This document shows positions 23,132-35,122 of a stretch of 64,000 nt of DNA, piece by piece. The DNA comes from Gossypium raimondii (taxonomy: Eukaryota > Streptophyta > Magnoliopsida > Malvales > Malvaceae). The stretch is from positions 14,384,001 to 14,448,000 of the forward strand of contig NC_068569.1 of NCBI RefSeq assembly GCF_025698545.1, given 5' to 3'. Both the position numbers and the translations under genes were made by a program. The notes beneath the pieces are model-generated. The model had not been told where the DNA came from and did not search any database. It was given only the letters and a program-made list of their open reading frames with translations. Within the stretch, counting starts at the first letter, position 1. The number at the start of each line of letters is the position of its first letter.

Positions 23132-26100
23132 TAAAATCTTAAATATTGTTAAGAATAGGATTCCTACTATCTAACTATGTCCATATCAGTAGATTGGGTG
23201 ATGAGTTTTAATCGTTACATTTACGTTTACGTGTATCTGGAGCAGAATTTAGTATTTATCAGCTCTAATGAATATTGTTCTACTTACCTTTGTATTGTAG
23301 AACCTGCAGCCCGCTCTGCCAACAGCTTTTCTTAAAATTGTGATAAAAGAAAAAACCAAAAGCTGCTGCCGTTCCAGATGTACGCTTGAAGAGCTGCAAT
23401 ATAAAATTCGGTTGGAGTGTGAGACAAGGGCAAAGAAAAAGAAAAAGCTCGAATTGAATTATCGCTAATTGATTTAATAAAAAAGTTCAACTGAAATTTG
23501 TGCATGTGTTTTTTTGTTCAAAACAAATTTAAAATATTAAAAAATTTCATGACTATTTATTTTTCTGTTTAATTCAAAAAAGTTTAAAAGAAATAAAAGA
23601 ACCAAAAAAAATATAATAACAAACATTACATTATAAACATTAAATTTTTACTATTCTTTGTTTAAATTTTTTCTTTTGACTTTTTAAAGCTTAATTTTAA
23701 GTTTTTCAAATATTTTTAGTTTTCATATTTTTTTCAAGCTCATTGTCAAAATATTTATAAAAATATTAATTTTTATATGTTGGACTTATATAAAGTATTA
23801 GATATTTCTTTTCTTGGGCCTATAATATACTCGTTTAATTTAATTAATGATGTAATTTCAAACAAAATTAATGGATTACTGAAATGCTCAAAAACATTTA
23901 ATTCATCTGACCAATTAATCGAATTAATTTAATTTAATAGATAAATTCAATTAAAACCAAAACAAGAAAATGCACAAAGCAAATGAGTGAGCAGCGAGGG
24001 TAAGGTTTTGTTTGATGGGATGGGATGAAATGAAAGGTGTTTACAATGTTTGACGTCACTTATAGGCTATAAGTAGCCTTCTGGGGATGGGGGAATAGGG
24101 TGTTTTGGGCATTGTACCTTGTACCTAAAGTTAGTAGGGGCATTGTGTAGGGAGACAAGAGGTTTTGGGCATGGATGATGGATATATCATGCATTTATGA
24201 GGTATTAGTCATTATTGGATTAGAATAGTGGATGTCATCATCAATTTCTTGAGCTATTAGACGTAGATTCACTTGTCTTCATTCATTTTCTTTTTCACTC
24301 TCTTCTTCGGCTCCCTGAAATGCATGCAAGGAAAACAGATAAAAAAGCTGATTCATTGAAGATTTACTGAATTTGAAACCAATGATCTATTGGCTATTCA
24401 ACGTACGTTCATCAGTAATTGAATGCACCGACGTCTGAAATTTAACTTTTACCATAAACCATTTTTGTTTTAGATATTGATTTACCATAACCATCCAGTA
24501 AAAATTGCAAACTCCAATTGATGGTGGAAATACCCTTTCCGTCCTTGTTCGTTCTTTGTTGTACGTCATCCTTACTCTTTCTGTCTTTCTTTTAAATCTT
24601 ACCTTAAATATATTTCCCCTTTCTTTTCACTTAAAATTTTCAAAATATTGGCATAAAAAAATTAAAATATCTTTTTTCAATATATAAAAAATTAAAAAAC
24701 ATTGTTTGATGTAATACAATTATTTCTAATAATTTTAACTGTTATTTAATAAAATATAATTTATTATTAAATTTTAATTATACATTAAATTATCAATACA
24801 TTCTAAACTAATATTTTTAATAGTCATTTTATACTTTCATCTCACTACCACAGTTACGATTAAATCTAAATACATATACCACCATTGAATTTAATCTCAC
24901 TACTATAATATTCAGTCTTACCGCTACCACTATTTTTAATTTCACCAAAAGCAAAACACATCACCTATCCAAAGGAAACCTTAAAGGTGATAACAATGAA
25001 CTAAACATCTACAAACTCATCTTTGTCCAAGGAGAAACATATTATGCTCCCTTTCGTGTTAGGATGGCAATGGAGTGGGGTGAGGGCAAATGTTACTAAA
25101 TTCATCGCCATTTCACAATTGATGCACTTTACTCCACCACTCATCCCACAATATTATAGATATATAATCTTAAAAACCACTAACACGAATGTTAGATGTA
25201 TCCATCCTCACCCCATCCTGCTCTACCTTAATTTAATTTTTGCTAATTGTCTTTATATTTTCAATATTTTTAAAGTGAAGTAAATATTTAAATATAAAAT
25301 ATATAATTTTTTCCCTATAATACTTTATTATATTTTTACCCTTTTAATATATATATAAAAACATAAAATGACAATTTTATGAAGCGAGACGGGGTAAGAT
25401 GAGGTGCGGCAATTACCATTAACCACTTCATTCTCATTGTCCAAAAGAAAAAAGCCCACCTCGCCTCACCTCACAAGCCGCATTCACTTTTCAAAAACAA
25501 AATCCGCTCCATTTGAAGTGAATTAGTTTAGAATCCATTGGATATTTCGGGTTTTGTAAACCCTAATCCTTATGCATTGTCGCTTCATATGGCTCGCAAC
25601 AAAATGAATCAACGAGCAGCCTCGCTTAACTTGATTAAAATTAATTTCACTAACTCCGAATGAAGATGATTATTTATTGTAAAGTTAAATTTTATTATTA
25701 GCCTTTATGTAAGTTGCATACTAAGTTCATATGCTTTAATTTCGACATTTTTAGTTTTTGTACTTAATGAATTTTACAATATTGTATTGAATAAATGTTA
25801 GTTGTTAAATTCATTAAATTAAGTTATGCTCTTTTCTAAAATCGATACTACAAAATATTATATCATCTTACTATTTTCATATATTTCTAAGAAAAGCAGT
25901 TAAAGAATTTTAAGATATCGTTTGTGTTAAAATTGAAATTCCAAAATTTTAAAACTATAAAACTAAGAATGAATGATTAAATTGGATAATATAGACTAAA
26001 TCTACAACTTTACGAATGGTATAAGGCTAATAGTAAATTTTCATCAAATAAATTTAATTATTATCATTTGAGTTAAGATTAAAATTTCAAAAATAAAAGT

Positions 26101-26267
26101 CAACTATTCCAAAAAAATAGAATGTCAAAATTAGTCAAATTAATATATATATTAGATTCACAATTTACATAAACTTCAACAACTAATAGCAAAATTTGAC
26201 TTTGTCAAGATGAATATTCAACAATTCGGCACTCAAACCCAAAATAACGTATTAATTATGTATTTAT
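23132..26267. other. AT-rich spacer without recognised gene
   Basis: About 3.1 kb after the NAC stop. Bases 23,132-23,480 are probably its 3' UTR and flank. The rest is A/T-rich with only short chance frames. A G/C-rich patch at about 25,050-25,480, with GGAGTGGGGTGAGGG-like and CACCCCATCC-like strings, resembles plant dispersed repeats, but I cannot fix its ends. Confidence 0.45.
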
Positions 26268-26899
26268 TGTAACACCCCTTACCCGTATTAAACACCGGAA
26301 TAGAGTACGAGGCATTACTAGAACACATACACTTGTAAACGTATTTAACTGAGTTATAAAACTTCATCTAAATTAAAACTTTCAAATTATTAACATGCTT
26401 TTAAAATTCTTCATAATATATCCTCAAAATATTATATTTATAATAAATATGACCTACAAGACCCAATACATATTCATGCAGTTTACAAGTCTTAATAATT
26501 CAATGCTTCATTTCCATTTCATTCAATTCACAAATTTCTCATGTTCACAATTCAAATCATTAAGTTCAATTTTAATACGTATTTACCATTTAACTCAACC
26601 TTTATCGATTGTACCATTCATTTACACATTTATGAAATTCTCAATTTTACAATGAAAATATCAATTTAGCTTAAATAATAACATCAATTCAACTCATCAT
26701 CCTAGTATAAATTCACTACCACTTATCCATTTACTATAATTCTTTTGGGCCCATTTGTCACTTACCATCCTTAATCAAAGTAGGGAACGATTACGAAAAA
26801 CTGAGTACTTCACTTCCACTTTGCCATAGTATAACTATGGTCTTGCGTATGATCACTTAGCACTTTCCGAAGCCATAGCCCTGCCATGGTCTTACACGG

Positions 26900-27132
26900 A
26901 TCACATTTATCACTTGTCATTTATCACTGATCAGATAAGTGCAACTAAAGCTACCACTTGTCACTTGTCACTTATCACTGATCTGATAAGTGCAACTAAA
27001 GCTACCACTTATTACTTGTCGCTTATCACTGATCAGATAAGTGTAGCTAAACTACCACTTATCACTTGTCACTTATCACTAATCAGATAAGTGTAGCTAA
27101 AGCTACCACTTATCACTTGTCGCTGATCAGAA
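26900..27132. repeat. 51-base tandem repeat with palindromic core in LTR copy B
   Basis: Roughly four and a half units of about 51 bases. Each holds CTTATCACTGATCAGATAAG (or a near variant), a 20-base near-palindrome, followed by a TGCAACTAAAGCT-type spacer and ACCACTT. Confidence 0.85.
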
Positions 27133-28798
27133 GTACTCAAATCCGACGTTCCGCACAATTTGATCATTTATTCGATTTTCGCATTGTTATTTTATTATCA
27201 ATTCATCAACAAATATATCTCATCATACAATATATAATTCATGAAATTAACATGTAATCATTAAATTTCAACCATATAAACTTCATATTTTATTACATTT
27301 CTACACTCATTTCCTATGCATATCACACAAGATATAAACATATCATTCGACCATAGTCGCAAGCTAGTGTATTTAAACATAACTCTTTTTGGAACTAACC
27401 ACATGATAAACCATTTCACTACAGATTACATAATTTAAACCTGACCACCTTTTTTTTTATGATCACAAGCATATTTCTAATTAGGCACTTACCATTTCAA
27501 TGCATAACTTATAAAATTAACGTGGCATAATCCAACCACTACTTGGCCAAAGCCTAAGTATGTACACCAAATATGTTGGCCAAATACACATATAACATAA
27601 GCATTATAAGCATGGATGAGCACAACATTTATTCATGTATCACGCTTATCAACATGTGTTAATTCATAAACCATTCATGACATTACTTCATGTCAAATCA
27701 TATACCGAATATACCATACATACATACTATGAAACTTTATTTTCACACATGAGCTTAAACCATTACCAATAATGCAAAATTATAAGCATCATTTCTATTT
27801 CATCATTTATCAATTATAATCAAGCATATGACCAATTATACACAAATCATTCATATATTTTCCCAATTTTCCTCCTCTTCCTCTCCATTCCACATCCTTA
27901 ATGTGTATAACACATTTAAACAACATTTTCCATACTATAACTATTTTCCTGTATTTAAATTCAAGCTGTCCATCTGTGTCAAAGTCACTAATTTATTTAT
28001 ATCTCGAGCTACAGAGCTCCAAATTAAGATCCGTTAATTTTCCTTGAAACTAGATTCACATATCTTCTTACCATAACATTTTAAGAATTTTTAGTTTAGC
28101 CAAATAGTACAGTTTATTCTTTAAGTTTTCCCCTATTTCACTGCTCGACAGTTCTGACCTCTCTTCACTAAAAATTAATTATCTCATTGTACAGATTTCA
28201 GATATTTTTTGTTTATTTCTTTGAAAATAGATTCATTTAGGATTCTAAAAATATAAACTTTATCCCATAATTATTTTTTTACAATTTTTTAAAATTTTCC
28301 GAAGTCAGAATAGGGGATTCGGAACTCATTCTGACTCTGTCTAACTAAAATTCAGATATCTCAAAATATATAACTCTTTTGCTTTTTCTGTTTCTTTTAT
28401 GTGAAAACAGACTCATTCAACTTCAATTTCATATATTATTCAGACTCTAATTAAATTTCCACCATTTTTGGTGAATTTTCAAAGTCACACAGCTGTTTCT
28501 ATCTAAATTGTTTTGTTGCTAAATGTACTTTTTCATAATTTCACTTTTTCTCACTTTTCTTTTTATCGATCAAGGTCAATTTCTCGTCTTTCTTGATTTA
28601 TAACAATACATTTAACTTATTTAACACTCACATTTTTCAATTTAGTTCAAAAATCACTATTTAGAAAAATTACATTTCTGACCCTAAACTTTTCAGTAAT
28701 TTCTATTTCGTCCCTAGGCACGAAAAATGAAATTCATGGAATTCAACCCCCTTTTCATGCCTAAACAAAATTCATATGTATTTATAACAGTTCACATA

Positions 28799-31637
28799 TG
28801 TAATACCCCCTACCCGTATTCGTCGCCGAAATAAGGTATGAGGCATTACCAGATTTTACCGAATTTTTTTTTTCGAGATAGATTTATCATATTCATAAGA
28901 TAATTTCATCACATACCAAAACCAAAATTTGTTAGCCATACCAATGGCTAACCATACATTCATTTCACATTAACATCTACTTTACTATTATTACTAGCTT
29001 ATACATGCCATTGATTTCCCAAAATAAAGTTCCTTTATGTACCAAGATCTCGAGATTGATAGTGTGATGTGTCTCCGACCAAATCCGACCTCCGAGCTCT
29101 TAACTCTACAAACAGGGGAAAAAGAAACAGGGTAAGCACTTTGTGCTTAGTAAGTTCATGCAACAGGAATTATACTTACCATACTTATACATCCATCGTT
29201 TAATAACACAAGCACACATCCAATTCACATAAACATATACCTATCACATACAAACTCAACATCATACAAATTCATTACTCATCAATTCCATGATTTCCAT
29301 TTCCTTGTTATTTTTCCATATTTATCCCGTTGAACTACTTAGAATTTCGATGGATTTTCAGGGGTACACCTAAGTGTACAAATTCCGGGTCCGTCAATTC
29401 ATATTCATGTGCGCACATTTCCATTTCAGAAAGCACACTCCCGTGAACCTCATCCTTACAGTGGGATTACCAGTCCGAGCTAAATCACAGAATATAAACT
29501 CATAGAGTATTGTCGGGATTACCGGTCCAAAGCTAAATCCCACAACGACAATTACTCTAATGAGCTTGGATATGAATTACCATCGAGCTAAATTGAGACC
29601 CTAATTCGGATTACCGTCCGGCTAAATCCATTTTCCACATATTCTTCGGAGGGCTATATCAGATAGGATCACCCGTCCGGCTAGATCCCTTTACCGTCAA
29701 TTCCTTTTCAAAGATCCATCAATTTTCCTTTCATTCAACCGGGATTTATTTCCTCTTTTCATCCAGAATATCAATACTTCATCAGTTATCATACAATAAA
29801 CATCCAAATCATATTCACATCAATAACAAACATTTCAAGCATTTATGAATATAATTCAAGTTACACAAACTTACCTCGACACTTGTTCGTAAACAAAAAT
29901 CTACTAATCCCGAACTTTTTCTTTTCCTCGATCTAGCTTCGTATTTGAACTTTCTGGATCTAAATAAATAAATTTAATCATTAATCTAATACATTTCATG
30001 TTCATGTGTAAGATTCTCTATAATTCCATTATTATTTATAGTGCATTCAAAGCTGTCTCACTGAGTCATAGTCACTAAATTATTTATATATTGAGCTACG
30101 GAATTCCAAATCAAGATTCGTTAATTTTCCCCAAAACTAGACTCACATATATTCTTACCATAAAATTTTCAGAATTTTTGGTGCAGCCAATAAGTACAGT
30201 TTATTCTTTAAAGTTTCCCCTGTTTTACTGTTTGACAGTTCCGACCCCTCTTTACTAAAAATTAATTATCTTATTGTACAGAATTTTGATAATGTTTCCA
30301 TTTATTTCTTCTGAAAATAGACTCATTAAGGATTCTAACCATATAAATTATAACTCATAATAATTTTTTTACAATTTTTAATGATTTTCTAAAGTCAAAA
30401 CAGGGGAACCCGAATTCATTCTGACCATGTCTCACAAAATCTATTATATCTCATGATTTACAATTCCATTGCTTACACCGTTTCTTTTATAAGAAACTAG
30501 ACTCGGTAAGATTTAATTTCATATTTTATTCATCCTATAATTAGATTTCTACAATTTTTGGTGATTTTTCAAAGTTAGACTACTGCTGCTGTCTAAACTG
30601 TTTTAGTGCATGGTGTTAATTACCATTTTTCCCCTAAGCTTTCAACAATGATAATTTCGTCCCTGCTCAATTAACCTCTCAATTGAGCTGATTTTTCTCA
30701 ATCAACACTTTATTATATCACTTTAAACTACCTTATAACCTTTGGAAATCAGAATTTTAGCACTAAACTTTAATTCCAAATCTTTTCACAATTAGGTCCT
30801 ATAAATCAATTTCTATTGAAATTACCTAATAAAATCATCTCATAAACCAATTAAAGCTTCAATTTCATCCTATCTCATCATAAAATTCCAGCACATATTC
30901 ATATCAACTTTAAAATTCATTCATAAAATCAAAAACTAATGAATTTAGTAACAGGACCTAGTTGTAAAAGTCTTAGAAACACAAAAATTACAAGAAAAAG
31001 GAAAGAATTAACTCACTTGGTGCAAAAATTATGAAAAACCAGCTTGATGAAACCCTTAGGACGTTTTTGGCTGATGAGAGTGCAGAAAATGTGAAGAGTA
31101 TTCTAGATATTCCAATTTGGTCCCATTTATATATTAGTGAAATTTGTTATTTTCCCATTTTACCCTTATTTCATCAATTCTCCTGATTTTTCTCAGCGTA
31201 TGCCGCCCAAAATATCTCCTTTTGGGGTTATTTGCAATTTATGTCCCTCCTCATTTCACAATTGAGCTATTTAATCCCTCTAGTAACTCTTACACCTTTT
31301 TCAATTTAGTCCTTTTCCCTTAATTGACTACCTAAACATTAAAATTTTCTAACAAAATTTTAATACCATATTACTAACACTTCATAAATATTTATAAAAA
31401 TATTTTTGACTCAGTTTTACGAGATCGAAGTCTCGATATCTTATTTTTTACCTATTTCCTTTAATAATTTCTTTTCTAACTAACCACTTAATTAGTAAAA
31501 TTTTTCTATCGATATTTTCATACGATTTTTCCTATCATATCAATATTCATGCAAAAATATTAAAATAAATTTCTCTTTAAATCAGATTTGTGGTTACGAA
31601 ACCACTATTCCGATAATTTTGAATTTGGGCCATTACA
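28799..31637 (-). mobile_element. Solo-LTR-like fossil, copy C (nested in copy B)
   Basis: A 2,839-base non-coding element starting TGTAATACCCCC and ending CCATTACA, flanked by perfect 5-base duplications ACATA (28,794-28,798 and 31,638-31,642). Same family as A and B by shared internal modules, for example near 30,075 and 30,400. On the minus strand a TATATAAATGGGACC box lies near 31,120, as expected of an LTR promoter. It carries no gag or pol. It inserted into copy B, so it is the younger of the two. Confidence 0.82.
29455..29700. repeat. Array of small hairpin units in LTR copy C
   Basis: Five or six irregular units of the type GGGATTACCGGTCC...AGCTAAATCCC, each an imperfect inverted repeat. 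It occupies the same relative place as the arrays in copies A and B but has a different sequence. Confidence 0.7.
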
Positions 31638-32370
31638 ACATATTTCACAAAAATCAGAATTTTTCCTTTGAATTTCACAAGTTTACCATTTAGTCCCTAA
31701 ATCTCAATTTCACCCAAAATCACTTTGTAAAAGTTGTTTATTTACTAACAACCTATCATTTTCTACCATAAATATTCAATTTTCAGCATGTTCATCCATG
31801 ACACAATTTCCATACCTTGATAACTTTTCAAATAAATCCTCAAAATAAAGAGAACATGTTATCTCGATCTCAAAAATATAAAATTTATTAAAAACGGGAC
31901 ATGATTACTTACCAATTTATGCCAAGAAAGTCTTTTCTCTCTCTCCTAGGGTTTCCATGTAAATTTTGGGGAAGAGGATGATAGAAAAAGATAATATCAA
32001 TATGTCCATGTAATTAATTATCATCTTTTAATTTCCCCAAATTCCAATTTAGTCCTTTTCTTTTTCTCAAATTCCATGGATGATTCATCAATAAAAATCT
32101 ACCATCTTTTGATTGATAGTCTATTTACCATATAAGGACTTCTAGTGTTGAATTTCTACCTTCTAGAATTCACTTTCTACATTTTATACAAATAGGTCCT
32201 TTCCTTAATTAATCACTAAATATATAAAATTTTCATATTAGTATTTTCATGCAACCTTCCTATCATAATGCAACCCATGTCATAATTTTAAAATAAATTT
32301 TTCCTCGTCGGATTTGTGGTCCCGAAACCACTATTCCGACTAGACCCAAAAATTGGGTTGTTACATTTAT

Positions 32371-33650
32371 TCTGAGTATGATCCTGCTAATTTGAGCTAT
32401 TTATGATATTTTATCTCATAAGGACTAAATTTGAGGCAAAAGTAAAATTAAGGGTCAAAAGCGTGAATTTAGAGATAAAATGGGCCAATGTGCAACACAA
32501 GGAAAAGTTGGTGCCAAAAGTGCAAGCATGGAGGAAACAATGGTTGAAATGCAAAAAGAAGAGATTTTATTCTATTAAAATCTATTTTAATTATATTAGG
32601 ATAATTAATATTAAAATATTTATTAAGAATTATTTCATTTTAGGATTTTATTTTATTTATCTTTATTTATCTTCAATTAAATGTATTTATCTTTTGGGAG
32701 TTTAAGTATGATTAGACTATCTCCCCTAGCACTATAAATAGAGAGTGAAGTGACTCAAAAGACATCTATCTTTTTCTGTAAATACTCTCTTTCTAAAAGT
32801 TTAGGCTTTTATTCTTCTCATATTTTCTTTCAATAAAATCTCTATTTTTATTTTATTTATTTTCTTTTCCACCACAACCATGAGCCACTAAACTCAACTA
32901 GCCGAAGGTGTTTGATATTCCCCAAAAAGGGTTCTTGAGTCTTAGAGTCTGTACTTAGCCTCCTCGCCGAGTATTCATCATTTCTTCGCACTACGGGGCT
33001 GACACTTTCGTCCATGTCTCTTAAGAAGTAAGCTTTTGAACGTATGCAAAGGTGGCCGCTTTGTATAGGAAGGTCGGTTCGTTAGCTTACTGTGTCAGAG
33101 GTTAGTGAGCCTAAGAGACAAAATGGGTGGGATTTGCCATTGAGAAGCATTGATCTAGCATAAGACGATCCCACAGAAGCGATTGTTGGCTAGAGTCAGG
33201 TTCCACTAAATCGTAAGTCTAAATCCTCGGAGCTGGTGGTCGTAAGTGTCCACAACCACTATAACTGGCTTATTCGGTTTGGGAAGGATCATCTAAAAGC
33301 CGAGGATTGAATCTAAGGCGGAACGAGACAACTAAAGGCTAGAACCTCCCATAAGAATTTCTTTTCTGTCAACTCTATTTTTAATTTCTCGAATCTTTGA
33401 TTCAATATTCTTAATTTTGTTTTTATTTTATTTTTCGTTTCCAGATTCAAACCTTTAATTATGTTATTTTCTTATTTTTTTCAGGAACCTAGGTTTTCTT
33501 AGGCAATATTCTGCTTGAGATTTTACGGAACAAGACATTGTGCAAATCCAATCACTGAGGATTTGACTCTACTTCCCTTTTACTATTCTTTTAGATAGAA
33601 TATTTTTGGTGCTTTCAATGACCGCATCATGTTGGTACCCATTGAAGTCT
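32371..33650 (+). mobile_element. Probable LTR and leader of another LTR retrotransposon (fossil)
   Basis: Beyond copy B the sequence changes character. A CTATAAATAGAGAG box lies at about 32,733, AATAAAATCTC near 32,832, and a long GC-richer non-coding tract follows to about 33,640. TATA box, transcript start and polyadenylation signal within about 100 bases is the layout of an LTR promoter and R region. No second LTR and no gag-pol is visible in the window. Boundaries and family are uncertain. Confidence 0.4.
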
Positions 33651-35122
33651 TTTACATCAAGCTCCTGATGCATTAACAGTGCAGGATATAATCATTCAAT
33701 ATAAGATAATGTCATATTGAATAGTGAACATCGATTGAACGAACAAAAAGAGAACCTTCAATCGAGCTATCTTTAGATCTTCATAAAAGGTGGTCTGAGT
33801 CCTGAGTCCATGCCATCACTCTCACCACTAATGCTTAAAACTCTCCACCAGGTTTCATGGATCCAAACTCCAAAATTTATTCAGTCATCAAATCTTGAAA
33901 CCTTCTCATAGAAGACGAAGAAGATTCGCAAAAACAATTTAAAAAACTTAAGATCGAAGTCCTTGAGAACAAAAGTCACGAAATAAATTAAAAAGGGAAA
34001 TAGAAAAAGGAGACCTAAGGAATCCACATAAGGCTCAAAGAAACCCTTATCTCTTCGGAGAAAACTCGAGAGAAACGAAAAAGAGAGCATACAAAGGGCC
34101 TTAGTTTTGGTTTAATTTTTTTAAAGCCTGGAATATACCTTCTCCTCACCTGTATTGTGGGATGTTTTATCATAAATCCAGAATGATGAAACAGAGAAGA
34201 ATTTTGAATATTATCATCCTAGACAGTTAGCTAGCTTCAAAAGGACTTATCTTTTGCATATGACCCTCTTTTTTAACAATGGTGTTATGGATGTGTGCTA
34301 TTCTGAAACAATTTTATTACATGTCTCGCCTTCAGCTCAACAATAATAATGTAATGAGATATTTTCTGCCAACCTTGATCACCTGCTTCTTCAAGTTATT
34401 AAGCAAAGTACTGGTTTCAAAATTGACACTCCGGCTACATGCTAAGTACCATGGTGGGGGACTTGTTACTTTCGGCAGGGTAAACTTACTGCTAAGCGTA
34501 TATAGTACAGAAAATCTAATAGAGTTGAATGCTGTCCATCCAAAAGATTATCTTATGCAGCCCGGCTAAAGTTAATTTAATCTCTCCATTCCAGTTCTGG
34601 TGTTCTCTGTTCATTTTACCGAGCAAAGTAATCCTGAGAACTGATCAATTCTATGCTGGTTGTTAATGGAAGACTTAATACAACCGCATCAGCATCTGCT
34701 TCACGTTTACACGCGTGCTTATTGCTTTGCTTGGGAGGAGTGCTGGGGTACGCACTACGAACGGCAGCAACGCCTCCTCTTGAAACAACAAATATGTAGT
34801 TATATATAAAACTCAACAGTGGAGCAAAATGGAAAATATGAAATAGGATGAAGGTGCGGCATTCAATTCTCCAACAGGACCATATAATTGCGAGGGAAGA
34901 AAAAAAATCCCTCAACATGGAACAAACTGCTTTTTATAATAAGGATCAAATCTAATACTCCATTATATGTACAACTTTGCTCTCCCTTTTACAACTGCAG
35001 CTCAGTTTGGGCAACCTAGTGCTAATTCACAAGGACATTATCTTTAATATACTACAAAATCAGGAGTTCATTGGCAAATAATACTAGCATTCAATAAATT
35101 GACACTAAGTCCAGCAAATATT
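33651..35122. other. Spacer and probable 3' region of MCD1
   Basis: No gene recognised. Short frames, such as one at 34,279-34,569, show no family features. The part next to 35,122 is likely 3' UTR of the minus-strand MCD1 transcript. Confidence 0.4.

Larger units (their letters stand above)
26268..32365 (-). mobile_element. Solo-LTR-like fossil, copy B (host of a nested copy)
   Basis: Begins TGTAACACCCC and ends TTGTTACA, flanked by perfect 5-base duplications TTTAT (26,263-26,267 and 32,366-32,370). Without the nested element and its target repeat it is about 3.25 kb. The minus-strand reading begins TGTAACAACCC, followed by a run containing GTGGTTTCGGGACCACAAAT, which is shared with copy C (near 31,600). 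It shares internal modules with copies A and C. It has no coding part, so it is read as a solo LTR of a Ty3/gypsy-type element. It must be older than copy C, which sits inside it. Confidence 0.8.

Noticed and set aside
25023-25480. GC-rich patch as a possible gene
   Set aside because: Repetitive G/C strings and no sustained frame; more like a dispersed repeat, but the ends could not be set, so it is only mentioned in the spacer entry.
32403-32705. 100-codon plus-strand open frame, Lys/Ile-rich
   Set aside because: Lies in the upstream part of a probable LTR and has the composition of A/T-rich non-coding DNA.
33881-34090. Minus-strand open frame rich in Phe/Leu, looks like a membrane peptide
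   Set aside because: It is the complement of an A/G-rich stretch; no family pattern, no splice or promoter context.
34279-34569. 96-codon plus-strand open frame in the spacer before MCD1
   Set aside because: No recognisable motifs; composition fits chance in A/T-rich DNA.
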